From Phoronis australis (Eukaryota > Phoronida > Phoronidae), in contig NMRA01000926.1 in the NCBI GenBank assembly GCA_002633005.1, positions 1,668 through 65,667 of the forward strand: a DNA stretch of 64,000 nt, read 5' to 3'. Below are positions 1 to 11,788 of this stretch, one piece after another; the stretch's first letter is position 1; every line of letters starts with the position of its first letter. Under the pieces are notes generated by a model, which worked only from the letters and a program-made list of their open reading frames with translations, had not been told where the DNA came from and made no database searches. The position numbers and the translations under genes were made by a program.

Positions 1-1039
1 ATTTTCGTGGTTTTACAATTGATACAAGTAGCAAAACACTTTCATGAAATCAACTTGAAGGGACTTCGTGAAGGTTAAGAATTACCTCACCATGCTCTTT
101 TCCCCAAACATGTACTACCTGTTATTTCCACACATTCAGTTGTACCAAATATTACAAAACCACCATGCCAATCCTCCCTCGGGACCTGAATAAGTAATTT
201 AACAAAATGACTTTAAAAATAGCTGTTCCTTTTCAAAGGCTTTGTTCGTTGTCTCCAATATTGAAAGTAGCCTTTGACAACAGATCTGCACTGGATGGGA
301 AGATCTTGTTGGTTAGCTGCAGTCAAATGCTAAAAACCAATTTTTGTCCATTCAGGGACGGTGCAGAAGCGATGCATATCCTCTCTGCACGGTACAAGCC
401 TTCAAATCTAAAAACCAAAGGGTACGTGAAAACTGACGTAATAGATTTCCATTTCAACGTGTAATAGATTTCCAGAAGACATATGATAGGGAGTAAACAA
501 ATACTAGTCTAATGCAATGGATATTTATCACTCACGTACCCTTTGCCATTGGGATTGGATTGTAATCTTACTGACTCATTAACCTGTATCGAGTTGACAG
601 CATAAACATTCAGCATTGATTGATGTAACTGTCACTGACAAACTTTTAGAAATCATTCCAAACAATAATAATGCTTTGATGCACGAAAAGATCCCGATTG
701 CTACGTCAAGTATCGTATAACATATCACAACATACTAAGATTAACCAGATTCTGGCTGGCGACTGACTGCCGCGAAGTCGACATCGGCGAGTGCCTCAGT
801 TAACAGGCATCGGTAGAATAATCATGGAATAATCGTTAAAATAATTACAAACCTTACCTTTGTATGAGGTCGTGCTTACTTCCTCTCACAGAATCACCCT
901 TTTTACGCAATCTCAGATTTAGTTGGCACGACTGCAACCATTTTACCATGTATTTAAAGGGCTCGCGAAATCGAGGCTCTTAATCTATCACCACTAGTAC
1001 ACGCACGCCCTCTAGTTATTGTAGATTTTCCGAATAGCC
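1..1039. other. No gene recognised
   Basis: AT-rich sequence with only short chance open frames. No domain, repeat match inside the window or splice-bounded coding segment could be supported here. Confidence 0.5.
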
Positions 1040-2010
1040 CCATTCGGTCACCTATTCAAGGACCCAGCTGGAAGACACTTTCAAGATGGCGGCTGTTGCG
1101 CATGTTCACACGGTTTCAATCTAAAAAAATAATTGCAGGTGGTCTGTTACACGTTGTACCAGACGTGCGCAGGCCTCGCATGTGGGCCCATTGCACTGAT
1201 CACATGGAAATATTTTTATGCTTTATTAATATATGATTAAAACCGAGTTGAGGAGCTAGAAACCTGGCTCAAAGGTTTAGCAGTGTGACCTGGTGGGACT
1301 CGAACCCATGACCTCGAGTAAAGAAGGTGGGCACTTATCAACCAGGCCACATTGTCTCCTCTCACGGTTTCAATCGTTCTGGTGTCGCATTTTTAACGGG
1401 AAGACCAAATGACGTGAATTTTTGCATGTGGATTCCTTGAAGTATGGCCTTTCAAAAAGTCCTGGAGAGTGCATTTCTCAGACTTACGGTTTTCGAGTTA
1501 TTTGACTTTGAATTTCAAAAAACGGCACATTTTCAATTTTTTCGAAAAATTTTTGGGTTTCTGCCAAACTATCACTTTAGATAGAGTTTGGAACGGGCCT
1601 CCAGAAAATATTTTCCATTTTGCGCTACGACGTCTACTTTTTGAATTAATCGAGATTTTTGGATGCCGTTGTTCCAATTCGGTCACCTATGCAAGGACCC
1701 AGCTGGCTGGCTTTCAGTTCACTTTGTTTTGGTTATGCCTAGTTGACCCAGACTGACCGAGCCAGCACTGTCCTACTATAGACTGGACCGTCATGATGCG
1801 CCATCTATTGTTCTTTATTGTACTTGATTCTATGCTGTCTATTTGATTTCTTCGCTAGTCACATGAATGTTATCGTGTTATTCATAATTGCCGCCTTGAT
1901 CGTCATGATTGTTGTTGTCCCCCTCATCGTCGTCTTTTCGATTAATTCCGCCAAGTGTCTCTCCTCCGAGCGCTCTGGGTTTAATAGCGGTGTTGTTCGC
2001 TTGCAATTTG
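1040..2010 (+). repeat. Dispersed repeat D, copy 1
   Basis: This block matches 22200-23130 and 24185-24951 over most of its length. All three run from a 'tcaagatggcggctg'-like start to an 'attccgccaa' end. Two open frames recur in the copies: an upstream one (1469-1756 here, 24378-24632 in copy 3) and a downstream hydrophobic one (1818-2051 here). This copy is interrupted by a tRNA-derived SINE at 1122-1362. The opening piece (about 1045-1075) repeats a segment found again at 1678-1708, so the unit contains an internal duplication. The class of element is not known. Confidence 0.8.
1122..1362 (-). mobile_element. tRNA-derived SINE inserted in repeat D
   Basis: Read on the minus strand, the head carries a near-consensus Pol III A box (tggcctggttg, complement of 1339-1349) and a perfect B box (ggttcgagtcc, complement of 1296-1306) about 40 nt apart. 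The insert is flanked by a 13-bp direct repeat, cacggtttcaatc, at 1109-1121 and 1363-1375. Other copies of repeat D run straight through this point, so the empty site is visible in the window. The acceptor stem does not pair, so this is not a functional tRNA gene. The 3' part, after 'ctcctcaactcgg', has no clear poly-A tail, as in SINEs mobilised by LINEs that do not need one (inference). Confidence 0.75.
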
Positions 2011-2051
2011 CGCAAACGCAGTTTCTTGTGTCACTACGGAGTTGGAACTGA

Positions 2052-3469
2052 AATCCGAGTTGTCTTAGACTACGAAGTATCGCCTTCACGTGTTTTGGCA
2101 GAAAATGGTTGCTGCAACGCTATTGAGTGGATTGGGAGTTATCGCCAACATTTAGTGATTCAAAAAGTTCACTGGTTCTAGCAAATCCGTGGAAACAGTA
2201 GAAATCGTCGTGCTAGGTTCGCCAGCAAAAATAGCCAACTGACACAGCAAGAAGACCCGGAATGAAAAACCTGAGGTGCTAGGACGCACATTGACTAAAT
2301 TGTGTTAAAAATGACAGTCAAACCGTGTTTTATATCATGTATAACCGGCATGACGATTGTTCGTGTGGTTTCAAAATCTTTTTACCCTTATCATAAACAA
2401 TGTCTAACTACAATAAGCACCGGTTAATTGCTAACAGACAGATCAGACCCATACTCCAAAACCACGCATGAGTGGATGGAATTAGTTTTGACCAGCTGCA
2501 TCAGTTTAATAAACAGTTTGAGGGATATAAACCAAATGGACAGTTTATAACCAAGCTTACTGTGCTTAATGCGAACACCGGGGATTATATAGATGAACCA
2601 GTGAGACAAGTGAAAACACGAAATACCAGTTTCAACATATACTCAATATCGAACAATAAGGATGAAAAACACCCCCTCAACCGTCTTCCTGTATATTTTA
2701 GGTAATTCAAGTTGATAAAAACGTTCTATGCATCCCAAAGTATGACTGAAGCTAAGCAAGGTGACCTGACAGCTTAGGAATTCACTAGTGTCACAATTTC
2801 ATAAATTGTTCTTTTTTCATGGTTGAATGTAAGGTCTTTCATTAGGTAACTTTAAAAATTCAAGTGTCTACATGTATCTCCAAAATGATAACAAAAATTC
2901 ACTTATTTGCAACTTATTAGTGATTTTCTTGCTCTCAGAATTAGTTTTGGTTATATGTTCAATCAAACTTCCCCCATATACTTGTTTAGCAATATTGAAG
3001 TAAACAAGTCAGCTACACAGTGGTCATTCACAGACCAAGGGTCATGAGCCATAAGTCTGCAACTGTGAATTGCTTCAACATGATAGTTCCTGGAATCCCA
3101 TGTACAGGAGTCTGTACCCTGCATGTCTTCGTTTATTTCATTTGACCTGCATCCACTTCAGGTATGCACTGAGACTGTTTCATACATGACAGTGGAGACA
3201 TACAGTGTAACTAGGAGAAATAGATCGGAGACTTCAGTCACAAAACAGCACCAAAATACCCCAAAACATTGAAATTACTATGTACTCACAGTACGCAATG
3301 CTCTTCAATTAAGTATTAGTAACATTTACACATGCAATCACTAATTGGTTATTCAGTTTATGTTATGCCAGTGTCTGTTTCATTAGATTTTGGCACCCAG
3401 GATACTTTATACGATTTTGGTACTTAATGGATTAAAGACAAGAAAGTGTTTCAAATATGCCAAGCATGC
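2052..3469. other. No gene recognised
   Basis: No supported gene. One frame at 2472-2705 has non-repetitive composition and ends in a plausible donor (agg|taatt), but it has no recognisable domain and no convincing acceptor. The remainder is AT-rich unique-looking sequence. Confidence 0.4.
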
Positions 3470-3715
3470 GCGCATCCACCTTAAAATATGGGATGGGGGG
3501 GCTCTAAATTTTGGTGTGCGGACCTTTTACTGAAAAAATCAACGAAGACTAAGACAAAAACGTGGCTACTAGGTTCAGGCCTATGGAATGTGCATCCGCG
3601 CCGAATTCCTGTGGGCTTTGTGGATTTTTGTCTCGTTTATTCGTCTTTTTTGTTTCGCTGAGGCGGACCTTTGTGCCCAATTCGCCAAACTGGGGAGCTC
3701 ATCTCCTCTATACAG
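3470..3715 (+). repeat. Dispersed repeat G, copy 1
   Basis: This stretch matches 41665-41915 and, more briefly, 48310-48425. All copies share 'cgcgca..c..taaaat', then 'gcggacctttt', a 'caggcctat'-like block and a 'gtctcgttt' block. The 48-kb copy sits inside a complete TIR element (48245-48559), so this is probably an internal fragment of the same family. Confidence 0.65.
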
Positions 3716-3770
3716 ACGACTGAAAACGCGACATGACTACACCAGAGATCGTCATGGACTGAAACACTTG

Positions 3771-4926
3771 CAGCCGATTTCATAAGGGTGGTTTAAAGTT
3801 AAACCAGGTTTAAACTGGACTTAGACCAGGTTTAATGATAATCTGCATTTCATAAAGGTGGTTTAACTTTTAGACCAGTGGTCTTGTAAAACCTGGTTTA
3901 ACTCCAGTTTAGACCTGGTCTAAGTCAGTTTTCATTTCACCAACGAGGTCTATATTCTTTAGACCTGTATTAAGATCTTAAACCATGTTTAACTTTAGAC
4001 TTGGGCAGACCCAGGTTTAACTGTTAAATATGTCAGACTTGCATGATATAGGTACAAGTGAACGATGCCGCGGTGCGCAATTGCGACGCGGTTTTAGAGC
4101 GAAAATGGACTATTTTCATTATTCAGGTTTGCTACGACACAAGATCAAACGTAGCAGGGGCAGATCCAGGATTATTTTAGGAGAGGGGACGGTCAAGGTC
4201 TTTTTGAAAGGGGGGACCAAGTCAACAATTTGAAATTGTAGATTTGATATCATTAAAATCAAGGGAAAAAGGGGGCTCCGGACCCCTTGACCCCCCTGGA
4301 TCCGCCTATGCTTAGACCAGTACGTGCTGGAGTGTGTCCTGCGGATTCCTCAGAATACGACTGGTCGAGCAGGTCTCATCGTCGCAAGCCCTACGGATTT
4401 GACTTAAGACAGCATCCTCTGATTCTTTTGACTGAGTTCCACCTCCACTGTTCTCCGATTCAATGTTGCCGGGAAGGGGTCGTGCCCCCCTTTGGCCGCG
4501 AAAAATAAAAACTAAAATGACACAGAAATAAATTTGGGCATTGATCATGTTACATCTAATCGTGAGCATGTTCTTTAATGTGTGTGTGTGCTGGGCACAC
4601 AAATTACATTTTGCCTCATGAGAAAAGCTTTTAAACCTTTGTCGTTAATGTCTGCACTGATTCTACTGGTGTATGCCATTTTATACCCACGTGATCAAGG
4701 TTTCATTGAAGCATTTCAATAGTTTCTTTGTTGGGTTTACCCACCTCGACACAGTGGGGTGCCTTTGATACTTTAAACCTGGTTCTACTGAACCAGCTCC
4801 CTGGTCTAGCAAAACCAGGCCTTCAGACTCTTAAACCATGTTGGTGAAATGCAAGTTATACCTAAAATTAAATCAGGTTTAAGTCTTAAACCTGGTTTTG
4901 TCAAACCACCTTTATGAAATCGGCTG
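3771..4926. mobile_element. TIR element with iterated ggtttaa motifs
   Basis: The left end (cagccgatttcataaggg, from 3771) and the right end (complement of 4909-4926, cagccgatttcataaagg) are near-perfect inverted repeats. Inside each end are many copies of 'aaaccaggttta' and 'ttagacc' in both orientations, forming long subterminal palindromic tracts at about 3780-4020 and 4775-4915. No transposase frame was found, so this is a non-autonomous DNA element. No clear target duplication could be assigned. Another short TIR element sits inside it at 4155-4310. Confidence 0.75.
4155..4310. mobile_element. Short nested MITE-like element
   Basis: The ends are inverted: caggggcagatccagg on the left, and the complement of ctggatccgcctatg on the right. 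The middle is G-rich on the left and C-rich on the right. It resembles the termini of the 48245-48559 element (caggggcggatcc). It lies wholly inside the 3771-4926 element, so it inserted later. Confidence 0.55.
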
Positions 4927-5239
4927 TGGTTATTAAGTTAAGACAAAGAACGTCGTGGTTAACTCTCTATTCGTGTGCAATGATAATAACTACTTAACAT
5001 GTGGTCCGTAATACTAGACCTAGGTACGCATATGCAACATGGACCACCGGGAGTAGACTGCGGACAACTGCCAGATCTAAACATCTGTGATCCGCAACAG
5101 GGTGTAGTCGGGAGATGTCAAGCTCCAGGAATCTCTCAAGGCAAACCGTATGAGACGAAAGATACAGCTGCAGTCAGAACAAACTCAAGTTACGACATTC
5201 AATTGCAGTGACTGCCTAAAGGCAGGCCTTTCTCGCTTG

Positions 5240-5990
5240 GGTTTCCTAACCATACTCGAAGCTACAGGATAAGATTTATCAGAAATCATAAAAACCACAC
5301 TCTCCCTTTGTCATGGGGTTGGTCGCATTAAAACCAGTAGATCCACTGTAGTAACTATTACAGACTTTTGTTACACCATTTTCAATTTCTTTTCTATGTC
5401 TAGCACCACACCTTTCTGCTCCATAGAACAAAACGGGTGGAATCATTGTGTCTAAAATTTAAAAGCTAACAGCGCGTTCTTCTAGGTAACATTTGACACC
5501 GAAAATGTTTCATAGATATATTGCTTTGCATGTTTTTGTTTTTGTTTAAGTTGTCGAATTTAATCTACTAGAAAATACAATCCCTACATATTTATAGTAG
5601 CTGTAAAACTTCAAAGCAAGACCCCGGTAATGATACCATTTTCTGTTCTTTTCAATTGTTGACCTTTCTTGGAAACAACTATGTTTGATTTCTTGATGTT
5701 TACAGACATACATGTATTACTCTATAATTTTTTTCTAGCACATTTAATCGTCTAATTTCCTAAATAATGGAGTCATCAACTAGAATAACATCGTCGTCAT
5801 ACATGTATGGCAATAAATACACATTTTCAATGGCGGGGTCAACTTGAATGCCAATTCCCTTTTGAGTTTCCATGTCAATAACAAGTTCATTTATACACAA
5901 AGAGAATAATAATGGGTTTTTAATTAACATACAACCTTCTCTGACTTCAGTCTTGCCCTCAAGAGGTTGATACGGAATAAATTGCATTAT
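5240..5990 (-). pseudogene. LINE reverse transcriptase remnant (CR1/L2-like)
   Basis: Minus-strand frames give a degraded non-LTR reverse transcriptase. First comes a VREGCML...NPLLFSLCINEL segment (the 'RQGC..SPLLF' palm motif). Next is MYDDDVILVDDS, where the catalytic YADD has become YDDD. Then come thumb-like SVNIKKSNIVV and KYVGIVFSSRLN. The last pieces resemble the C-terminal 'PPVLFYGAE.. RHRKEIE' region. Frames shift several times and stops occur, so it is dead. The upstream endonuclease is absent. The thumb wording is close to that of the LINE at 17010-18895, suggesting the same clade (inference). Confidence 0.75.
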
Positions 5991-6928
5991 TCAAAGAAGT
6001 TCTCTGCCAATAAAACAGAATTCAACTTGTTCGCCAAGAATTTTTATGACTTTATTTCTGAAAATTTTGAATTTTCCTTGATGTGAAAGCATTTTTCTTT
6101 TAGTTGCAAATTCCAAAACGAAAGCAATCCGCTAACTGCTCCTCATTTCGTTGATTTTTGTCCCACAAGGCAAAGAACATCTCTTTAGCAAGACAAAGAC
6201 GTAGCACATTTCCTTTTATGGAAAATGTGACCGTTTGCCTTGATGTAAACAAAACAATTATTACTTCAAGCAGCAGTCACTTCGATCAAGAAGCAATTAT
6301 TTTAAGTCCGAAGTGGTTAGAAATTAGCTATAAAGGTATCATAGTACTCAAATGTATTCTAAAATGCACTTCGAATTCTTTTTTTGGAAAATTACTTTCT
6401 TCACTGGCTTGCCTCATACTGTACTGTCAACCTCAGATCCGGAGCGCTACAACACATGATAATCTCCAGTCAGCTGTTAGTCGAATGAATGTGTTTACAT
6501 GTGCGCATTTATCACAAGTGGGAATGAGATTAGAAACTCTGTGGTTACCAGCGAGTATTTCGCGCGTGATTATTTCAAAATTGTGAATTCCGTATTTTTT
6601 CGGGAAATTTGTTCACGAAGGGAAATGTACAGCTCTGTAATAAACGTTACGGTATGGTACTTTCGTCAGTTATTGTTTGAAAAATATTTTTGGCTAATTT
6701 TCGCGTTCCATCCCTCTATAAAGTTCTGGCATTATGGTTTGTTTAATGTTTTTCACCTACAAACATGTTTCCCTGAGTAGATATTGAAGAAACTGATCTT
6801 ATCAATTTTTGCTTTAATCTCTGTAACGCAAGTCTGCACCACATACTGTTATTGCATTTTGTATTGGACTCGAAATGTTACTTGAAATGAACTAAACAGT
6901 TGAAATTCACAACACTTTTATCATTTAG
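5991..6928 (+). other. Region upstream of kinase exon 1
   Basis: No recognised domain. An open frame at 6158-6586 (142 codons) has no repeat-like or domain-like features that I can name. If the kinase transcript starts upstream, 5' untranslated exons could lie here. A pyrimidine-rich acceptor, ttttatcatttag, ends at 6928, 22 nt before the proposed start codon. Confidence 0.3.
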
Positions 6929-6950
6929 CGCCCTGTCGTTCTCAAAGGAA

Positions 6951-7058
6951 ATGGACCAATACAAAACAATTAAAGAACTTGGGGGAGGTGCATTCGGCAC
7001 AGTTTACAAAGCCAAGGACAAGTATAGTGGCAAAGAAGTAGCCATCAAGAGGATTGAG
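6951..7058 (+). CDS. Protein kinase, coding exon 1 (N-lobe)
   Basis: This exon codes 36 residues, starting MDQYKTIKELGGGAFGTVYK. It shows the glycine-rich loop GGGAFGTV (subdomain I) and VAIKRIE with the ATP-binding lysine (subdomain II). It ends at a strong donor, attgag|gtaaga, in phase 0. The start ATG at 6951 follows an acceptor-like ttttatcatttag (ends 6928), so a 5' untranslated exon is likely upstream. The kinase domain begins almost at residue 1, with no signal peptide or N-terminal extension. The next piece of the domain, helix C, appears in frame and in phase only at 49335. The open frame continues past the donor for 10 codons, which I treat as intron. The enzyme would be a serine/threonine kinase; its family cannot be settled from these exons. 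Confidence 0.85.
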
Positions 7059-7099
7059 GTAAGAGTAGAAACTGACCGGTTCATAAATTAACTTGAGTC

Positions 7100-8734
7100 T
7101 CGTACTCTTAATTTTGGGTGTTGTGTGACATTATTTGCAGCTACAGAAACAATATGTGAATTGGTAGTTTGAACTTGCGATTAGCGTAGCTCCAACACTG
7201 AAACCCATTTGCAGCGCCACCACCTGGTCTTCAGTTATTTTGCCCCCTCCGCTCCCCGTATCTAAAGCAAATTTGTACTTAGGTGGGACCCTTAACTTTG
7301 AAAAATATTTGATGAAATTACTACCGGTTATTTCAGACATAATCTAGTTGTTAATTACTGTTGCCACTACCCTTAATAAACAGTGCCTGCATTGCAGTTG
7401 TAATATCTGTGTTTATGAATACCATTTCACCCAAAGTACCGTCATCACAACATGACTGATTGTTTCCAAGTATGCCTACACACGAGATTTTTTGGCATTC
7501 GCTGGTACACGCTGAAGTTCGTATGTTATTGCTATAAATTCGTAGTCACGTGACACAGAGTTACGGCAATGGGATATACCAAGCACTTGGTAGCGATAGG
7601 TAAAGGCAGTATCCACCCAATGTCGACCAACAGACAAGGAATATTCAGTCACAACTGAAATGGCCAAGAAAGTGCTACTGCACTCAACTGATACGATATC
7701 GAACAACGCAGGTTTGCAGTCAATCACCACTGGCAAACTCGGAAGATCACGTGACAAATTTTCAGTTGATATTATTAAAATAGTCATAGATTTGTAAAAT
7801 TTTGAATTTTAACATTTTTGACATCAAAACTCACATACCTCTAGGTGGTTGATGATCCACATGTTCGAAGGTCGATATGTCCAAAAACTACATGCGTGAA
7901 GTCGTGTAGGGTGAAGGGCTTATGAACCTCAGACTTGTGAACTTCCGGACCACGCACGAGAATCAAAGCGAAATCTGAAAAGTGGGATGAAGCTATCTCC
8001 CTGTAATTATCATGCGTAATTCTTCATGAATAAAGTTGCATATTGCTCAGTCTAATCGCCTTTGAATTCGTTGTGTCAGAAACGAAATAATTATTAGTTG
8101 AATTCGCGTATTTGTAACATATATGAACATAGCAATTAAAGAAGTTATCTTGAATGTCCTTTATTATTTTCTAATTGCTTCAGTGTTTCTTACATGTAGG
8201 TAGATAAAGAACACATATAATTCCTTCCACTGACATCCGCGGAAGAATACAAACCACCAACAACAGAGTACAATCATAATAAAAAAGCAAAGATCATTTG
8301 TTAAATTAAGACTGCTGGCTTCTACTATAAACCTGGCTTCCATCATAATCATCGCGATATATTTACGAGCACCGAATTGAATTTCAGGGTTGTTCAAGCC
8401 TTTTTTCTTATAATATGGTCTTTCGTAGGTGCGAAAAACTTGCTGATCGTGCATACAAAAATGTTAAAGTGTCAATAAAAAAACTCCCGAGGATTCATCA
8501 CGTGACACATCGCGGGGTGGAACCAAACCATGTTCAGCTGTGTTCAACATTTGCTGCTTAAATGAGGAAAGGAGAAACATGGAAACTGCTGAAAGTGTAG
8601 TAAAAAAACAACCAGTTCATTTTCGAAACAAGTAAAACATTAGTTTATAATGAGAAACAGCAAAACCACACTTATTCAAAGTCACTAATCGCTTTTTATC
8701 CGACCCGTATGTCCACTAGGTGCACACATGAGCG
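7100..8734. other. Intronic sequence without recognised gene
   Basis: Chance-length open frames on both strands (for example 7476-7787 minus and 8164-8454 minus) show no recognised motifs. No repeat partner was found within the window. Confidence 0.4.
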
Positions 8735-8878
8735 GCGCACCATAGGGGGCTTGGGGGCTACAGCCTCCCACTTTTTTCAGTGCTATGCCGGACGTGGTCT
8801 ATAGGCGGTCCACCACAAGGGGCTGAGGGGGCTTTAGCACTCCTAACTTTTTTCAGTGCTGCGCCGCCCATGGCACAG
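8735..8878 (+). repeat. Two-copy tandem repeat, about 72 bp
   Basis: Two adjacent units each run from a 'ccata/caagggg' start through 'gggggct' and end in 'cttttttcagtgct.tgccg'. The outer edges (gcggcgc near 8733 and gcgccgc near 8866) are inverted relative to each other, so the pair may be a small TIR element. Confidence 0.55.
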
Positions 8879-8889
8879 ATACCTTTAAA

Positions 8890-11470
8890 TGAATACAGTG
8901 CAGTGTAATCTACAAACTAGTGTTTTAAATACATGTATACATGTATCAACAGCAACGTGCGCTCAACAGACATACTCTAAAAACGCAGCATGTTTTACAA
9001 ACAAATCGCACGACAACTGGTGCAAAACACCCAGTACAATCAGAAGGAAAACAAACATAAACCAGGATTGGTTTCAAGATTAGAGACTGCTTGGAATCCA
9101 AGATTAGTGACTTGCTGGAGACAGTGGGTGACTGAACTATTCAAAGCTTGATGGTCTGTTTATTCAAAAATAAACATGAAAGTAAATGTGAATATTCTTT
9201 AGTATAGTTTATTACTTACATGCAGTAACAATGAAACATAGCCGCAGAACGCATGGCTATATGTCAAAGTTGTATCATGTGAAATTAAAATGGTAAAGAC
9301 GTTATTAACAAAAATAAACTTTCATTCACTTATGACTCAGAAAACAAAGCATTCACAACACAACGATGCATATTAATCTTCAAGGGAATCACCAATAAAA
9401 TGTTGTTCAAATTTGTTTTTCACATGGATATTTAGTTTAATTCTGGGTCAGCAATTTCCATTCAAAAGGGATAAATCTTTACTTTTTAGGAAGAATTCTA
9501 TTACGATTGTGTCTAAACTGAAAGTTGCATGAAAACCAAGATTCGCGGTGGCTGGCAACGCGATAATTAGATGCAGATCTTTGCCTCAGGCTAAACATGT
9601 GTATTCCAGACAGTAGACTTCCTAATTTTTGGGCCTAAGACCACCCGCACGAATCACTGGAGGCCGTGCGGACGCTTTTCTCAGACTCTACTCAACATGA
9701 AAACAAGATTGACCTACAGTGTACTTTAATAGTGAGCTCACACTGAACCCGTCACTGTAAAAATAATTACATGTTATTCTGTGAGAGGATTTTTTTCGTT
9801 CAATGGTCGCAATCAGTTGCGGATTTAGAGGGGGGCCAAGGGGTGCGTCATCTGACGGGCAAAATCCTGGCTAATATTCTGCCCTCTCCCTATATAAAAA
9901 TCCGCCCCAGGTATTTCATTCAACTTTGTGGTTGTAATGAATACGGCAACATCTTCCTACGCGAGGTGAGTGTTATGTTATTTACAGGCAACTGCAAAAA
10001 TTTTATCTATATTTCGGTTTGCAAGCCACGGTTAGATTTTACCGGATTATTTACGTAAGTCAGTGACAAACATTCCTGCGTATGCCCTAATCCTAACGCT
10101 ATCAACGCGGATTGTGTGGCAAGCCTCTCGTGCTGTTCTTTGGATAATTTGGTACTTACGAACAAACTTATGTTTTGTTGGACTAATGTACATTCGGACT
10201 TATGGTACTTTAAAACCTCTCAGACGAAGATTCCTGAGTCTACCGGGCTTACGAGCTTTCCGACTTGTGGAGCCTTGAAGTATCGAGAGGTTACCTCCTG
10301 ACAAGGATGAGTTAAAATTTTAGTTTAAAACTCATTTTGCTAAAGCGTTTAATGTTTTTTAGGACCTTATTGACAGCTCGGACCAAATACATGTATCTGC
10401 AATTAAATTTTAACTCAGCAAATATTTTGAATTTTCTGAGATCAAGAAAACACATAAAATTTGATTCACTGATTTTTATCAATAGAGACATCAATTAGGT
10501 CATATGACAAGGTGTTATAATATTAAATCTAGCAAAAAGAGAAGTACATTGACAGCTAAACAACGCTATCAATAACATGATCAACTTTTATTTGATATGA
10601 ATGTTTAAGATGGAATCACGGAAACACCGTTGAAGTTTCTTAATCATCACTTTTTCATGAGAACTACAAAAATCCTTTCGTGCTCTAAAATGTAGTATTT
10701 TGGAAGCAATTCTTAATAACATTTTGGAGATTAATACATTAAGTAAAGTATCAAAAAGTTTCATTTGGATCCAAACTGTCATTTCTGATATACGGTGTTC
10801 CGAATTTGGGGACAAATTTAAACATTTCTTCTAGGGTCCTGCAAAATTTTAAGGCCAAATATCAACATTACTATAGCCCTCTAGTACCTAAAAGTGGTCC
10901 TGTGAAGTTATGATCAATTGGACCAAAAAATTCCCTATGTGGGCATAAAATCGGGGCACATACCTTGGTTTGAGGGTTTCTCGTATACGTACTGTGGGGC
11001 ACAGGAGTGACCCGAAAAAGTGAAGTGAGCATTTTTTTGACACCTTGTATTCTTAAGTGGGTCTGAAACACTTAACTTGTGTGAAATGCAGCCAGCGATT
11101 TAGTCTTGTAGATGAGTAACCGCAATCAAGGACTTTTCTCAATTGATGGATCTGTATACGCAAGCATTTCTCACAAGAGCAAGGCGGAGTGTTGAAATGC
11201 GCCCACGTCAGCACGGCAACCAGTATAAATCTACGGTGTTTTTAGTGGCATAAATGTGCCCATTTGATGCAGCACAATCCGTCCGAATTGAGGAGATGGC
11301 ATTCCCTCTCTAATAGACAAATACATGTGTAAGGCGATATTTTCTCAAATGAGACAATATTAATTAGTCTCAAAGTGTGCGGAACGGTTCTGCACTTTTT
11401 TAATATCCACTTAGGGCCATAAAAATGGTATGTAACAAAGCTATACCTTACCCTAAACATGTTTACAATG
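8890..11470. other. Intronic sequence; one MITE-like piece
   Basis: No gene supported. acatgtatacatgta microsatellite sequence occurs near 8930. The only structured item is the short inverted element at about 9817-9912. The rest is AT-rich with short open frames. Confidence 0.4.
9817..9912. mobile_element. Tiny MITE-like element
   Basis: Inverted ends: left tgcggatttagaggg, right complement of taaaaatccgccccagg. It belongs to the same 'gcggatttag' end type as the 48245-48559 element, with almost no interior. Confidence 0.45.
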
Positions 11471-11522
11471 TTACATTTTTATTTCCTCAATTAGCATTTT
11501 CATAATTAGAAGTTCAATTTTT

Positions 11523-11650
11523 GCCTTGCGGAATATTCCGCACTGAGTGCGGAATATTCTGCAAATGTGCGGAATATTCCGCAGATTTTGCGGAATATTA
11601 CACAGATTTTGCTGAATATTACGCAGATTTTGCGGAATATTACGCACTGC
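11523..11650. repeat. Minisatellite of gcggaatatt units
   Basis: About five consecutive units based on tgcggaatattacgcagattt (21-24 bp), with gcggaatattccgc as the palindromic form. It lies immediately before the larger gcggaaccgttccgc array and shares the gcggaa...ttccgc design. On the minus strand it creates a peptide repeat (NLRNIPQ) in the chance frame 11471-12040. Confidence 0.85.
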
Positions 11651-11788
11651 ACAAACAGAAAAGTTTAGCACAGGACTAAAATTTGTAATTTTCTCCGGGC
11701 CCAATAAACATGAATTACATTCCATTCTCAATAGTACTTGAGAGTATAATGTGCCCACTCTCAATAATATATTAATCAATGTGACGGT

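Noticed and set aside
1262-1357. tRNA gene on the minus strand
   Set aside because: The A and B boxes are good, but the acceptor arms do not pair, and the sequence sits in a target-duplicated insert, so it is a SINE head.
2472-2705. Possible coding exon with VRQVKTRNTSFN
   Set aside because: Plausible donor at its end, but no recognised domain, no good acceptor and no neighbouring exon.
7476-7787. 103-codon minus-strand frame
   Set aside because: No motif, no repeat partner and no splice or promoter context; likely chance.
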